Of a stretch of 64,000 bases of DNA, positions 55,415 through 62,857 are shown in pieces. The notes beneath the pieces are model-generated. The model had not been told where the DNA came from. It made no database searches and saw only the letters and a program-made list of their open reading frames with translations. The translations under genes were made by a program, and so were the position numbers. The DNA is from Streptomyces dangxiongensis (GTDB lineage Bacteria > Actinomycetota > Actinomycetes > Streptomycetales > Streptomycetaceae): NCBI RefSeq assembly GCF_003675325.1, contig NZ_CP033073.1, forward strand, positions 5,642,001-5,706,000, written 5' to 3'. Each line of letters opens with the position of its first letter. Within the stretch, counting starts at the first letter, position 1.

Positions 55415-56238
55415 AGGATGCCCTTTCGTAACTCACGGATCATGGCCACACTGGCGGTCTGAGACTCCGCCTCGACCTGAAGCTGATGGTAGGCCGTCAA
55501 GGCTGTAACGACGGACGTGGCTTCCCTTACGAGATGGCCACGTTGCGCCGACTCGGCGTAGACGAGCTGCGTTCTGTCCCTCAGCGTCAGCATGGTTACT
55601 GGCAGGTCGAAAGCCCGGCGCTCACCAAGAGCGTACGGGGCCACCTGGAGAACAGTCGACGGCAGCTCCGCGAACTCAATTAACCTGTCGAGCTGACCCG
55701 CCATGACCTCAGGACCGCCCACGGGCCGCCTGATACAGCTCTCGTCCAACACGGCATGCACCAGAGGGACCGGCGTGCGCGCTAATGCCGCTTGCCGCTC
55801 CGCGAGGTGCGACAACCGTTCTTCCGCCTGTGACTCCGTGATCGCACCCCGCCTGACCGCTCCAGCCTGGATGGCTGCGGCGTACTCGGGTGTCTGGAGC
55901 AAGCCGGGGATGATCCCGACCTCGAAGAGTCGGATTTCGACTGCCCGTAGCTCATGAGGGACGTACTCCCTGAACCCTTCTAGCAACGACGGACGGTGTA
56001 CCTCCTCGCACTCGCGCTGAAGCTGGTACCCAGTGCCAAGCGCCCTGTCAGCACTTGCCGCAAACTGTGGAGTTGGAGAACGGCGACCAGTTTCGACAGC
56101 CGAAATGTGCGAATCGGTGCAGCCGATCCGATCAGCTAGCTCCTGCTGTGTCAGCCCTTCCTTGTCTCGCAGCCTGCGGAGGAGCTGGCCGAACGCTGCC
56201 TTGGCCGACGCCTGCGGGTCGAGCTTCCTTCGGTTCAA
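55411..56238 (-). CDS. XRE-family regulator with DUF5753-type C-terminal domain
   Basis: A 275-aa regulator: N-terminal HTH (FGQLLRRLRDKEGLTQQELADRIGCTDSHISAVETGRRSPTPQF) and the C-terminal DUF5753 domain common to the Streptomyces regulators paired with DUF397 proteins. Probably controls the divergent small-gene cluster of the element. The intergenic region 56,239-56,373 would hold both promoters. Confidence 0.92.
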   Translation of the reverse strand: MNRRKLDPQASAKAAFGQLLRRLRDKEGLTQQELADRIGCTDSHISAVETGRRSPTPQFAASADRALGTGYQLQRECEEVHRPSLLEGFREYVPHELRAVEIRLFEVGIIPGLLQTPEYAAAIQAGAVRRGAITESQAEERLSHLAERQAALARTPVPLVHAVLDESCIRRPVGGPEVMAGQLDRLIEFAELPSTVLQVAPYALGERRAFDLPVTMLTLRDRTQLVYAESAQRGHLVREATSVVTALTAYHQLQVEAESQTASVAMIRELRKGIL

Positions 56239-56373
56239 CGGACCAACCTCAACTCTCTAAACGGAACGCGCAAGTTGAAGACAGGGCGACAGTAGTCCAC
56301 GCTGAAGTTCCTCGGTAGCGGAATCACTACAGAGGGCTACAGCTCTGCGGCCGATGACGCGAAGGATCGCTCG

Positions 56374-56655
56374 ATGCTCCCCAACAGCAGTGACGATGAC
56401 ACGTCGGACCGGCTGGTGATCGAGGCCGAGGAGGTCACCGAGGCCCTGGCCGGGGTCCTCGCGGAGGCTGGTATCCAGCTCCCTCGCCTGGTGGGCATCA
56501 CGGCAATCGGTCCCACGGCACCGAGGGAAGAGCGTGAGTGGCTGGTGCAGCTCGGGCAGTGCAACGTGCGCGCGGGTTTGGCTCTCTACAACCTCCTTCG
56601 AGACGGCATGACCTTGAGGCAGAAGCACCCCGAGGAGTCCATCAATGCCCGATGA
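56374..56655 (+). CDS. Small hypothetical protein (93 aa)
   Basis: A 93-aa acidic protein (VIEAEEVTEALAGVLAEAGIQLPRLVGI..., WLVQLGQCNVRAGLALYNLLRDGM). GAAGGAT precedes the ATG. It overlaps the next gene by 11 bp. Similar small proteins accompany XRE/DUF397 pairs on Streptomyces elements, but no defined domain is recognised. Confidence 0.7.
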   Translation: MLPNSSDDDTSDRLVIEAEEVTEALAGVLAEAGIQLPRLVGITAIGPTAPREEREWLVQLGQCNVRAGLALYNLLRDGMTLRQKHPEESINAR

Positions 56656-56989
56656 CACACCTACACCCACGGATCGCCTCAACACGGCACATGACAGCCT
56701 CGCCAAACTCAACGCCGCCTTCATCAGGGTGGGTTGGCTGGTGGACGTGAAAGTCAAGGGGACCGTGAGAGGCTTCCACATCTACTTCCCTCATGGGCTG
56801 ACCGTGGCCCAGGCCGATGAGCTGGCTCAGACGATCGACGCCGGCATTGAGAAGAGGGTGATCAGGAGGCCCTCCTCCAGGGAGGGGAGAGGGCCAGTCC
56901 GCACCTGGAAGAGGAGTCACATTGAAGTCCATCACCTTGATTGGTTTGGCCGGCCTGGGACTCGGGGCAGCTCATCTCTGGCGGGCTGA
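56645..56989 (+). CDS. Small hypothetical protein (114 aa)
   Basis: ATG at 56645, with GAGGAG 7 nt upstream inside the preceding gene, gives a 114-aa protein. The first 75 residues (AFIRVGWLVDVKVKGTVRGFHIYFPHGLTVAQADELAQTI) look like a compact alpha/beta domain. The tail overlaps the next gene by 68 bp and is probably not conserved. Function unknown. Confidence 0.6.
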   Translation: MPDDTPTPTDRLNTAHDSLAKLNAAFIRVGWLVDVKVKGTVRGFHIYFPHGLTVAQADELAQTIDAGIEKRVIRRPSSREGRGPVRTWKRSHIEVHHLDWFGRPGTRGSSSLAG

Positions 56990-57347
56990 GGAGCGTCACC
57001 GCGAAGAGAAGCAGCTCGAATTCGTCAAGCTGCACGCCGACATTTGCCGCGGCATCAGCGGGTCCGAGATCCTGTCGGATACCGTGTGGCCGGGGCTGGA
57101 TCACGCCGAGACGGCGAAGAGGCTGACGGCGAACCGATGGATGACCCTCTGGGGGGCCATGCTGCGCCTGGGTTACTACAGCGGCGGCAGTCTCCGTGAG
57201 GCCCTGGACACCTTCATGGGCCTGGAGTCGAACCGGCGGTACTGGGAGAGCGCTCGCCAGCGGCGGAGGGCTACGGCGCGGGATAAGTACGACCTCCTCC
57301 TCAACGACCTGGCCGCGGACGCATACGAAGAGGCCAGTACGCAGTAG
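56922..57347 (+). CDS. DUF6082-like membrane-anchored protein
   Basis: A TTG at 56922-56924 with GAGGAG 5 nt upstream starts a 141-aa protein: a membrane segment (ITLIGLAGLGLGAAHLW), then a helical part with LEFVKLHADI, RWMTLWGAMLRLGYYSGGSLREALDTFM and RRYWESARQRRRATA, the pattern of Streptomyces DUF6082 proteins. It overlaps the preceding gene by 68 bp. Role unknown. Confidence 0.7.
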   Translation: MKSITLIGLAGLGLGAAHLWRAEERHREEKQLEFVKLHADICRGISGSEILSDTVWPGLDHAETAKRLTANRWMTLWGAMLRLGYYSGGSLREALDTFMGLESNRRYWESARQRRRATARDKYDLLLNDLAADAYEEASTQ

Positions 57348-57686
57348 GGATCTGATTTCGTCTGTCGGCGTCCTTAATTGGGCGATCCTCAAGGGGGGAC
57401 GACAAGTGTCCGGCAGATGGCCCATGAACCAAGGCCATTCGAAAATTACCTACGGCTGCGGCTGGCCGATCCGGTCCAATCCCGGACATGGGCACCCCCC
57501 TCAACCCCTTGTAGTTTAGTCAGGGAAAACACCCCAACGCGCATAAGGCCACATTCGGGGCGATCGGGCGCGGGGAGACTCACGGTTCAAGTCCGGGCAA
57601 GGGGACTGCTCGCCCTGGGGCACAAGGTCCAGGACAGCCCGAGCGCCACCAGGGCGAGCCCGAAACAATCGAGGCCGGGAGAGACC
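57348..57686. other. Non-coding leader region of the radical-SAM operon
   Basis: About 340 bp with no convincing gene. It is less GC-rich than the surroundings, with AT-rich patches at 57,440-57,455 and 57,505-57,535 (TTGTAGTTTAGTCAG). The promoter of the maturase/peptide genes is probably here; no hairpin or riboswitch recognised. Confidence 0.4.
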
Positions 57687-58804
57687 ATGCATCAGGTGAT
57701 CGTGAGTCCCCAGCACAAAAAGTACGTTGCCGTGCGTCCTGGTTCACGCGGCGGGATGCAGCTTCCTCGTGAGAAGTACGTGGAAGTACGTGAAACTGTG
57801 AGCGCTGGCAGTCCCTTGCCCGCGTGGTTCATCGACGCCACAAAGAAGGTCTGGGGGCTGCGCCTGGACAGCGGGTCCGCGTCGAACACTGTCCTGGTCC
57901 GCCCTGAGACGGCGCTGAACTACAGCCGAGCAACCTGGGAGATCAACAAGGGTTGCAACTTCGCCTGTGACATGTGCGTGGTCTGGCAGCGCCCTTTCGC
58001 TGGTCTGCCGATGGGGGAGAAGATCAGACTCCTGGAGATGGTTCGGGATACCGGCGTGCTCTGGTTCCAGTTCACGGGAGGTGAGCCGACCATCGACCCG
58101 GACTTCATTGAGTCGTACCGCACCGCGTACGACATGGGGATGATGGTGGAGGTGCTAACGAACGGGTCGCGGCTTGACCACGGCCCTACGCTGGAAACCC
58201 TCACCGATCTGCCGCCCCACAAGGTCACAGTCTCCCTGTACGGGGCCTCGGCCGAGACCTTCGAGGCGCTAACGCGGACGCGAGGGGCCTACCGGAGAGT
58301 TCTCCGAGGACTCAGGGCGGCTACGGCCGCCGGGCTGCCCCTTGAACTTTCGCTCATCGTCACCGAACACAACGCGCACGAAGTCGATTCCATGAGGGCC
58401 CTGGCGGACAGCCTGACGTCCCGTACAAGGTATTCGCCAATATGTCTCCGTCTTACGACGGTGACAGAGGCCCACTCGACTTCCAGGCAACCGAGTACAT
58501 CAACAGGGAAGAGGTGTTCCGCGGATGTCCCGCCGGACACAGCTTCTACCACTTGGACCCGTTCGGCAGCGCAACTATGTGCAAGGTCGGACGCGAGAAC
58601 CCCATCAATCTCATGAGGACCGGGGTTGGTGGTCTGCGGCATCTGCCGCTCATCGCAGATGCCCAGATGCTTCGGACTGGGGGATGCAGCGGGTGCAAGC
58701 TCTCCGGCTCCTGTCGGGTGTGTCGACCGCTCGCCAAGCTCTACCAGCAGGCCGAAGCGCCGCTCAGTCACTACTGTCAGCACGGCTTCAAGGAGGACTC
58801 GTGA
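57687..58804 (+). pseudogene. Radical SAM/SPASM peptide maturase, single frameshift
   Basis: Encodes a radical SAM enzyme in two frames. Residues 1-75 form a PqqD/RRE-like N-terminal part (QLPREKYVEVRETVSAGSPL). Then comes the [4Fe-4S] motif CNFACDMC with Cys90, Cys94 and Cys97, and FTGGEP for SAM binding. A missing base near 58,413-58,417 shifts the frame. The rest (PYKVFANMSPSYDG onward, 58,419-58,804) holds the SPASM cysteines (RGCPAGHS, TMCKVG, GGCSGCKLSGSCRVC, YCQHG). Adding one base gives 372 aa, the normal size. The stop overlaps the start of the precursor gene (GTGA). Both halves are well preserved, so the break is recent or a sequencing error. Confidence 0.85.
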
Positions 58805-58905
58805 ACACGACCGAGGAGAGTAGCGAGGTCGTCCTCGTGGACGACGTGGAGGCCCTGGCCGAGGGCACCACGCCCGGCTGTGGGGATGACAACCCGTACC
58901 AGTGA
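58801..58905 (+). CDS. Candidate RiPP precursor peptide (34 aa)
   Basis: GTG at 58801 overlaps the maturase stop, with AAGGAGG 4 nt upstream inside the maturase gene. The 34-residue product has an acidic leader (EESSEVVLVDDVEALAEG) and a short core-like end TTPGCGDDNPYQ with a single Cys. A coupled short gene after a radical SAM/SPASM enzyme, ending just before a terminator, is the classical layout of a ribosomally made modified peptide. The type of modification is unknown; Cys, Thr, Asp/Asn or Tyr could be involved. Confidence 0.8.
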   Translation: MNTTEESSEVVLVDDVEALAEGTTPGCGDDNPYQ

Positions 58906-58920
58906 CCAGCACGTTCCAGG

Positions 58921-58948
58921 CGCAGGCCCCGCTTCGGCGGGGCCTGCG
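58921..58948 (+). terminator. Terminator after the precursor gene
   Basis: Perfect 12-bp arms CGCAGGCCCCGC / GCGGGGCCTGCG with a TTCG tetraloop, 15 bp after the peptide stop. Read-through could still supply the phosphotransferase gene 25 bp further on. Confidence 0.88.
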
Positions 58949-58972
58949 TCGCGTTGATGAGAAAGTGACCTC

Positions 58973-59785
58973 ATGGCCTCTCGTACCGCCTTTGAAGAGC
59001 TGCCCTCTGCCGTCCGTACGGCCATCGAGTTGCACACAGGGCGAATTCACCGTGTCGACCCTGTGTCCTCGGGCCTCAACAGTCAGGTAGCGGCCCGGCT
59101 GTACTGCGATGCCGGCGACGTGCATGTGAAGGGCCTTCGCTCTGACCATAAGTGGGCCTGGACACAGCAGCGTGAAGCCGAAGTGAACGCCTACCTCAGG
59201 GGAATTTCTCCAGAACTGCTCTGGCGGGTTAGAGAGAGTGGCTGGGATGTTCTCGGATTCTCCCTCATTACTGGCCACCACGCCGATTACACGCCGGAAT
59301 CGCCTGATCTCCCTCTTGTGGTTGACCTGCTTACGCGACTCGGAGGGGTGGAAGCCCCATCAATCGAGCTACGGGAAGCGGGACAAAGGCTGAGCAGTTA
59401 CGTAGATGACCCCGCACTGCTCTCCCTATTTGAGGGGAACGCACTCCTCCACACGGACCTGAATAATGAGAACGTTCTGATCCAAGGAGAACACGCCTAT
59501 ATGGTCGATTGGGCCTGGGCCACCCGCGGAGCCGCCTGGCTAGATGCAGGTTATTGGGTAATTTGGCTCATGGCCGCTGGAGGACACCCGGCCGAACAAG
59601 CGGAGTGGTGGGCCGCAAAGGTGCCTTCTTGGAGAACCGCGCCCTGCGAAGGAATCAAAGCCTTCGCTGTGGCCAACGCTAATCTTTGGAACGAGATTGG
59701 CGGGAATTCACCGGACCCTTGGACGGCTCGAATGGTGCTCGCAGCCAAAGAGTGGGCTGAGTACCGGTCCGCACTGTGTAGCTAA
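58973..59785 (+). CDS. Aminoglycoside phosphotransferase-like kinase
   Basis: A 270-aa protein with the APH/choline-kinase catalytic loop LLHTDLNNENVLI (HxDxxxxN) and the metal-binding Asp in MVDWAWATRG. The N-lobe is weakly conserved. It may phosphorylate the modified peptide, give self-protection, or act in another small-molecule step; position next to the peptide operon supports a role in it. GC is lower than in core genes. Its stop codon TAA is formed by the target TA plus the first base of the inserted IS; without the IS the stop would be TAG at the same place. Confidence 0.8.
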   Translation: MASRTAFEELPSAVRTAIELHTGRIHRVDPVSSGLNSQVAARLYCDAGDVHVKGLRSDHKWAWTQQREAEVNAYLRGISPELLWRVRESGWDVLGFSLITGHHADYTPESPDLPLVVDLLTRLGGVEAPSIELREAGQRLSSYVDDPALLSLFEGNALLHTDLNNENVLIQGEHAYMVDWAWATRGAAWLDAGYWVIWLMAAGGHPAEQAEWWAAKVPSWRTAPCEGIKAFAVANANLWNEIGGNSPDPWTARMVLAAKEWAEYRSALCS

Positions 59786-60653
59786 GGGCTGTCCCGTAAC
59801 TGCTGGTCACAGGTGGGATGATCTTGCCGTGTCTGGTGTGATCACGGCGTCGGAGCCTTCCTGGATAGCCCCGTTCACCGGGCTGAGCCCGCGGCAGTTC
59901 GGCAAGCTGGTCACCGCGCTGCGGCGGGAGGGTGCGGATCCGGTCCGCAAGGGCCGGCCGTGGAGCCTGCCGCTGGAGGACCGGGTCCTGCTGGTCGCCG
60001 CGTACTGGCGCACGAACCTCACCCTGCGCCAACTGGCGCCGCTGTTCGGGGTGTCGAAGTCGGCCGCGGACCGCATCATCGACCACCTCGGCCCGGCGCT
60101 CGCGCTGCAGCAGCGCAAGCGGTTCCGCAAGGACACCATGCTCATCGTGGACGGCACCCTGGTCCCCACCCGCGACCACCAGGTGGCCGAGCAGTCGAAG
60201 AACTACCGGTACTCCACCAACCACCAGGTCGTCATCGACGCCGACACCCGGCTCGTCGTCGCTGTCGGCCGACCACTGCCCGGCAACCGTAACGACTGCA
60301 AGGCGTGGGAGCTGTCCGGCACCAAGGATGCCGTCGGCCACACCACCGTCATCGCCGATGGCGGCTACCGCGGCACCGGCCTGGTCATCCCGCACCGCCG
60401 CCAGCCCGGCCAGGCCGACCTCCCCGAATGGAAAGAGGAACACAACGCCTCACACCGCAAGGTCCGCGCCCGCGTCGAGCACGCCTTCGCCCGCATGAAG
60501 ACCTGGAAGATCCTCCGCGACTGCCGCCTCAAAGGCGACGGCGTCCATCACGCCATGCTCGGCATCGCCCGCCTGTACAACCTCACCCTCGCCGGGTGAC
60601 GAGAAAACAAGCAGGTCACCAGGCACGTCAAAGATCATTTACGGGACAGCCCT
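59785..60653 (+). mobile_element. IS5-family insertion sequence (IS427-like group), 869 bp
   Basis: Terminal inverted repeats AGGGCTGTCCCGTAA (59,785) and TTACGGGACAGCCCT (ending 60,653) are perfect over 15 bp and flanked by TA on both sides (59,783-59,784 and 60,654-60,655), a 2-bp target duplication as in the IS427 group. It holds one transposase gene. High GC and an intact gene suggest a recent arrival. It lies exactly between the phosphotransferase gene and the truncated integrase. Confidence 0.9.
59829..60599 (+). CDS. IS5-family DDE transposase
   Basis: A 256-aa transposase with an N-terminal HTH (LTLRQLAPLFGVSKSAADRIIDHL) and a DDE domain: Asp in LIVDGTLVP, Asp in VIADGGYRGTG and Glu in RARVEHAFARMKTWKILRD. 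The GTG at 59829 starts 44 bp inside the left end. Complete and probably active. Confidence 0.93.
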   Translation: MSGVITASEPSWIAPFTGLSPRQFGKLVTALRREGADPVRKGRPWSLPLEDRVLLVAAYWRTNLTLRQLAPLFGVSKSAADRIIDHLGPALALQQRKRFRKDTMLIVDGTLVPTRDHQVAEQSKNYRYSTNHQVVIDADTRLVVAVGRPLPGNRNDCKAWELSGTKDAVGHTTVIADGGYRGTGLVIPHRRQPGQADLPEWKEEHNASHRKVRARVEHAFARMKTWKILRDCRLKGDGVHHAMLGIARLYNLTLAG

Positions 60654-60655
60654 TA

Positions 60656-61744
60656 GGCAGCAGCCCCAAGGAGGACGAGAGTTTGCACTACGTGTGCGCT
60701 GGCAAGAGGCCCGAGTATGCCGGCGCTGCAACGTGCTCTTGCTCCCAGATTTACGCGGACGGCGTTGAGGGGTGGGTCTGGGAAAACGTCTGCAACCTGC
60801 TTGGTGACCGGGACCGACTCTTGGCGCTTGCTGATGAGTGGGTGGGGGCAACCGCGAAGAAGCAGGTGGATTACTCCTCTCGCCTTGCTTCGCTGGATCA
60901 GAAGATCGCCGAGAAGAGCGACACCATCGACCTCATGACGGCCACCTTCGCAACGCAAGTGACCCGGCAAGGGCTCACAGGGCAGGCTGCTGAGGCCGCG
61001 GTCGAAAGGAAGCTCCAGCCGCACTACGCGGATCTTGAGCAGCTTCAGAAGGAACGAGCTGACATCGAGCTGTGGCAGTCGGAGGCTCAGGAAGCTGATC
61101 AGCGGGCGAAGGATCTTCACGCGCTTGCGCAGTCGGCGCACGGGCGCTTGCAGACCTTCACGAAGGAGCAGCAAGCGGAGTGGCTTGCCCTGCTGGACAT
61201 CAAGGTCAAGGTTCTTGAGAACCCGCCCCCGATGCGTCGGGGTCTCGCTTGCCCTGTCGGCGAGTGGTTCCGGGAGCATGAGCGCGACGTGCCGACTCTG
61301 GACGATCAGGTCTGGGGGCGGATTGCTGAGCTAGAGGGCTTCCCGAACGGGGGGCTCGTTCCTCGTCAGGCGGGCGGGGTGGCGCCTCGGACCGTGCTTG
61401 AGGCCTTCCTCAAGAAGGCTCGCACGGGGGCGTCGTGGCCCGCCCTGGAGGCTGAGACGGGCTCTAAGGGCCTGATCGGTCAGTGGAAGCGTTGGAGCAA
61501 GCAGGGACGTTGGGAACGCGTCATGGAGGTTATGAAGGGCTGTGACGGGGTGCCTGTGGCCCCCCGTCACCGACTCCCGAAGATGCAGATGACCGGGAAG
61601 GTGCGGCCCGGGGTCATCCTTGCCGCAACTAGCGCCCGCGAGGCGGGCGACCAGGAAGGCCACGCCCAGGAATCGGGCCCTTGGGCACCGGCATGTTGCT
61701 CATCAGGTCGCCCAGGGCGCGCAGCCGGTCGTTGGTGGCCGTGA
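60656..61744 (+). pseudogene. C-terminal half of a large serine integrase
   Basis: The frame lacks any start codon after the IS and begins inside the zinc-ribbon domain (LHYVCAGKRPEYAGAATCSCSQI with its four cysteines, EGWVWENVCNLLGD). A long coiled coil (about 60,860-61,190) and the conserved RRGLACPVGEWFREHERDV region follow. The N-terminal catalytic serine domain and most of the recombinase domain are gone. At the 3' end the frame crosses the attachment core at 61,672 and runs antisense into the DUF4191 gene to a stop at 61,742. In the excised circle it would instead end in SGPSLCQRRSDLRRQPQ and TAA. No longer able to mobilise the element by itself. Confidence 0.85.
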
Positions 61745-62327
61745 CCTGGGGGCCGGTGAGCACGCGCGGCAGCTTCAGCATGGTCGTGCGGAGCTTCTTC
61801 AGCTCGACCTGGCCCTCGCCGGTGCCGACGATCAGGTCGTGCACCGGGATGTCCGCGACGATGCGGTTCATCTTCTTCTTCTCGGCGGCCAGCAGGCTCT
61901 TCACCCGGTTCGGGTTGCCCTCGGCGACCAGCACGATGCCGGCCTTGCCGACCGCCCGGTGCACCACGTCCTGACTCCGGTTCATCGCCACCGCCGGAGT
62001 GGTCGTCCAGCCCCGGCCGACGTTGTCCAGCACGGCCGCCGCGGCACCCGGCTGGCCCTCCATCTGGCCGAAGGCGGCCCGCTCGGCACGACGGCCGAAC
62101 ACGACGGCCGTCGCCAGCAGGGCGATCAGCAGCCCGAAGACACCCAGGTAGACCGGGTGGCCGATCAGGAAGCCGATCGCGAGGAAGACACCGAGCGTGC
62201 CGATGCCGACGGCCGCGAGCACCAGGCCGATCGTCTTGTCGGCCTTGCGGGTCATCTTGTACGTGAGGGCGATCTGCTTCAGTCGCCCGGCATTCGCGGC
62301 GTCCGCCGCGGTTTCCTTCCTCGCCAT
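61629..62327 (-). CDS. DUF4191 membrane protein with element-derived C-terminus
   Basis: A 232-aa protein with two adjacent membrane helices (TIGLVLAAVGIGTLGVFLAIG, VYLGVFGLLIALLATAVVFG) and a cytoplasmic helical C-terminal part, as in actinobacterial DUF4191 proteins beside lipA. The last 13 residues come from the integrated element: PIPGRGLPGRPPRGR replaces the native PMPKGMKLPKGGPRGR. The new tail is still basic, Pro/Gly-rich and ends in PRGR, so the element restores the gene's end. Stop TAG at 61629. Confidence 0.88.
   Translation of the reverse strand: MARKETAADAANAGRLKQIALTYKMTRKADKTIGLVLAAVGIGTLGVFLAIGFLIGHPVYLGVFGLLIALLATAVVFGRRAERAAFGQMEGQPGAAAAVLDNVGRGWTTTPAVAMNRSQDVVHRAVGKAGIVLVAEGNPNRVKSLLAAEKKKMNRIVADIPVHDLIVGTGEGQVELKKLRTTMLKLPRVLTGPQVTATNDRLRALGDLMSNMPVPKGPIPGRGLPGRPPRGR
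61672..61682. repeat. Right attachment-site core of the integrated element
   Basis: ATCGGGCCCTT, identical to 54,997-55,007. It lies within both the integrase frame (plus strand) and the 3' part of the DUF4191 gene (minus strand). The element between the cores is 6,675 bp including one core copy. Confidence 0.85.
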
Positions 62328-62404
62328 GCCACGAAGTCTACGTGCCCCCGGGAGCGCGGACGACGACAGTGTCCGGCGGGAGGGCGCCGGGACCGCGGCG
62401 GGCG

Positions 62405-62602
62405 TCAGGAGCGGGTGGCGGCCTGCTCCAGGAACCGCTGGGCCTCGACCCGGTCCTTGGCGCGGCGGCGGTCCTCCAGGACGGAGGTCCAGGCGTTGCG
62501 GCGGGCGGTGCGCTGACCGCCGCTCATCAGCAGCGATTCGACGGCCTTCAGAGCGTCGGTGAAGGACGGGATCGCGGTGGCGTGTACCGGCGCGGCCTGC
62601 AT
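62405..62602 (-). CDS. Small conserved helical protein (65 aa)
   Basis: A 65-aa protein (MQAAPVHATAIPSFTDALKAVESLL..., RNAWTSVLEDRRRAKDRVEAQRFLEQA), conserved between lipA and the DUF4191 gene in Streptomyces as I recall. The ATG at 62600-62602 has a G-rich ribosome site. Helical and basic; function unknown. Confidence 0.75.
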   Translation of the reverse strand: MQAAPVHATAIPSFTDALKAVESLLMSGGQRTARRNAWTSVLEDRRRAKDRVEAQRFLEQAATRS

Positions 62603-62857
62603 GGTCGGGGTCCCCCCTGGAAGCGGATGGTGTACGGGGCGTGATACCAGAGTCACTGTTCGGTGTTACCAGGGCGTGTCCGGCCGGTCAAACGGGCATG
62701 AACCCGAATGCGTCGCCCCGTGAACGCCGACGCGGTCCTGACGTGTGTCCTCATCAGCGAGGACGGTCAGGACCGCGTGGGTCCGGCCATTACCGGCCGG
62801 TAAGTGCTTGTGCGTGACTTCACACAGCGGGTCTCGCAGGGCTTTCCGCCCGGCGTC

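Noticed and set aside
58973..59785. IS insertion as cause of a truncated kinase
   Set aside because: The stop codon exists with or without the IS (TAA versus TAG at the same codon), so the protein length is unchanged.
54900..61700. tRNA gene as integration target
   Set aside because: I looked at both element ends for a tRNA 3' end and found none. The restored DUF4191 reading frame explains the junctions better.
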